A DNA stretch of 24,988 nt from Syntrophaceae bacterium UBA6078. GTDB taxonomy: Bacteria; Desulfobacterota; Syntrophia; Syntrophales; UBA2210. The stretch is from contig DIXO01000026.1 of NCBI GenBank assembly GCA_002428735.1, forward strand, positions 1-24,988, in the 5' to 3' direction. Under the pieces are notes generated by a model that was not told the origin of the DNA, searched no databases, and saw only the letters and a program-made list of their open reading frames with translations. Below are positions 24,446-24,988 of this stretch, piece by piece (the first letter of the stretch is position 1; each line of letters opens with the position of its first letter). The position numbers and the translations under genes were made by a program.

Positions 24446-24724
24446 TCTTTGATTATTGAGGTATCTAGCCCCATGGTGCCATCCTGTCAAGACAATATCA
24501 CTGTTTATAACAAACGAAGAGATTTACCTGTTTCAAGTTTAGTGATGGTATTTTGCGCGTTATGATCCTGCTGCATATATTGATTGAATTCCAAAGGGGT
24601 CAAGGCCTTGTAACTTTTTAACAACACAAGGTGAAGTTGAGATACCTAAGCATGGTTTATAAAAGCTCATCGGAGGTATAAATACAGCAAGACAGAAGCA
24701 TACGGACTGATAATCCGTTACAGG

Positions 24725-24748
24725 CGTGATAGAGTCGTGATAGATCAC
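24725..24748. repeat. Paired CGTGATAGA repeats and palindrome near attR
   Basis: CGTGATAGA occurs at 24725-24733 and again at 24736-24744, eleven bases apart, about one helical turn. The second copy is part of the palindrome GTGATAGATCAC (24737-24748). Such phased sites near an att site suit excisionase or integrase arm binding. Confidence 0.4.
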
Positions 24749-24770
24749 CTAAAAAAACGGGGAATAGGTA

Positions 24771-24800
24771 GAATAAATAAGAATAAACATGAATAAATAG
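24771..24800. repeat. Three tandem 10-bp AT-rich repeats (GAATAAAYAD) near attR
   Basis: Three consecutive ten-base units, GAATAAATAA, GAATAAACAT and GAATAAATAG, fill these positions exactly. They differ only in the last positions. The ten-base period puts all units on one face of the helix. They lie 83 bases before attR and may be arm-type sites or iterons. Confidence 0.5.
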
Positions 24801-24882
24801 ATTTGGAGATTTACCTTACTTTCTAGATGGTTACGGGAAATCAAACACTAAAATCAAGGGGTTAAAATTACTAATCTTTTTC

Positions 24883-24929
24883 GATTCCTAATCCGTGTGT
24901 CGTGCGTTCGAATCGCACCGGGGGTACCA
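24883..24929 (+). repeat. attR: right 47-bp direct repeat (tRNA-Arg fragment)
   Basis: A perfect copy of 16695-16741: the anticodon-loop to CCA part of tRNA-Arg(CCT) without any 5' half, so it is not a functional tRNA. Bases 24930-24988 after it are presumably host DNA that originally followed the tRNA; I see no feature in them. Confidence 0.93.
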
Positions 24930-24988
24930 TCTTTCATCTCAAAGAGCCTATTCCATCTCCCCTTCTTTTTCCGCACATTTCATTCAAT

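Larger units (their letters stand above)
24222..24882. other. Non-coding attR-proximal region of the element
   Basis: No gene is supported in these 661 bases. They hold a chain of hairpins at 24298-24436 with an IS200/IS605-like end, a possible transposase-like fragment on the minus strand (24505-24645), paired CGTGATAGA repeats with a palindrome (24725-24748) and three 10-bp tandem units (24771-24800). The last two lie within 160 bases of attR, where integrase and excisionase arm sites would be expected. Confidence 0.5.
16695..24929. mobile_element. Integrative element in tRNA-Arg(CCT), about 8.2 kb
   Basis: Two perfect 47-bp direct repeats (16695-16741 and 24883-24929) bracket seven minus-strand genes. 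The left repeat is the 3' part of tRNA-Arg and the right one a tRNA fragment, as expected after site-specific integration by a tyrosine recombinase. The repeat begins in the anticodon stem, so crossover in the anticodon loop is likely. Inside are integrase, excisionase-like protein, AAA-like ATPase, Rep_trans-type initiator/relaxase, an unknown protein, an MFS transporter and a membrane methyltransferase. There is no type IV secretion gene, coupling protein or capsid gene. It could therefore be a mobilisable element, a replicating satellite or a plasmid-derived island. The repeat distance gives a unit of 8,188 bp. Confidence 0.9.

Noticed and set aside
24560..24748. Small minus-strand open frame (62 codons) near attR
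   Set aside because: No ribosome binding site or family character; it crosses the repeat and palindrome region.
24771..24800. CRISPR-like array
   Set aside because: The units are ten bases and directly adjacent with no spacers; no CRISPR array was seen anywhere in the window.

Overview
The window reads as chromosomal DNA of a Gram-negative anaerobe, most likely a deltaproteobacterial (Desulfobacterota, perhaps syntrophic) lineage. This is inferred from protein style and gene mix: a 3-keto-5-aminohexanoate-cleavage-type (BKACE) enzyme, an ADP-forming acyl-CoA synthetase alpha subunit, a long-chain-type AMP-forming acyl-CoA synthetase, a FecR/OmpA/CHASE2 envelope signalling set, and a housekeeping run smc, ftsY, PPP-type phosphatase, glutamate formimidoyltransferase, tRNA-Arg. 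No database search was possible, so the taxon is an inference.

Host part (1-16741). A non-coding leader with a long hairpin (1-695) precedes a BKACE enzyme and a zinc-dependent MDR dehydrogenase, which probably work in one catabolic step series. After a second non-coding gap (2807-3470) comes a three-gene set: secreted FecR-domain protein, OmpA-like lipoprotein, and a membrane CHASE2 sensor fused to an HD-GYP c-di-GMP phosphodiesterase. Next are an orphan ADP-forming acyl-CoA synthetase alpha subunit (+) and a convergent AMP-forming acyl-CoA synthetase (-). The long smc gene follows, then ftsY from its own good sigma-70-type promoter with a tightly packed metallophosphatase and ftcD, and then tRNA-Arg(CCT).

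Accessory part (16695-24929). The 3' end of tRNA-Arg(CCT) is duplicated perfectly (47 bp) 8,188 bp downstream, which delimits an integrative element. All its recognised genes lie on the minus strand. Reading in the direction of transcription these are an isoprenylcysteine-methyltransferase-like membrane protein, an MFS transporter, an unrecognised 327-aa protein with its own promoter, a Rep_trans-type replication initiator or relaxase, an AAA-like ATPase, a HTH_17 excisionase-like protein and a tyrosine integrase. The last four are translationally overlapping, a compact replication/excision/integration module. The MFS and methyltransferase genes look like cargo.

The attR-proximal 660 bp carry no convincing gene but hold structure: a chain of hairpins ending in a GTTCAC-type terminus that resembles the right end/omega-RNA scaffold of IS200/IS605-TnpB elements with no tnpA or tnpB beside it, exact 10-bp tandem repeats, and a palindrome next to attR. 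These, the inverted repeat just upstream of rep, and the unrecognised 327-aa protein are the most interesting parts of the window.
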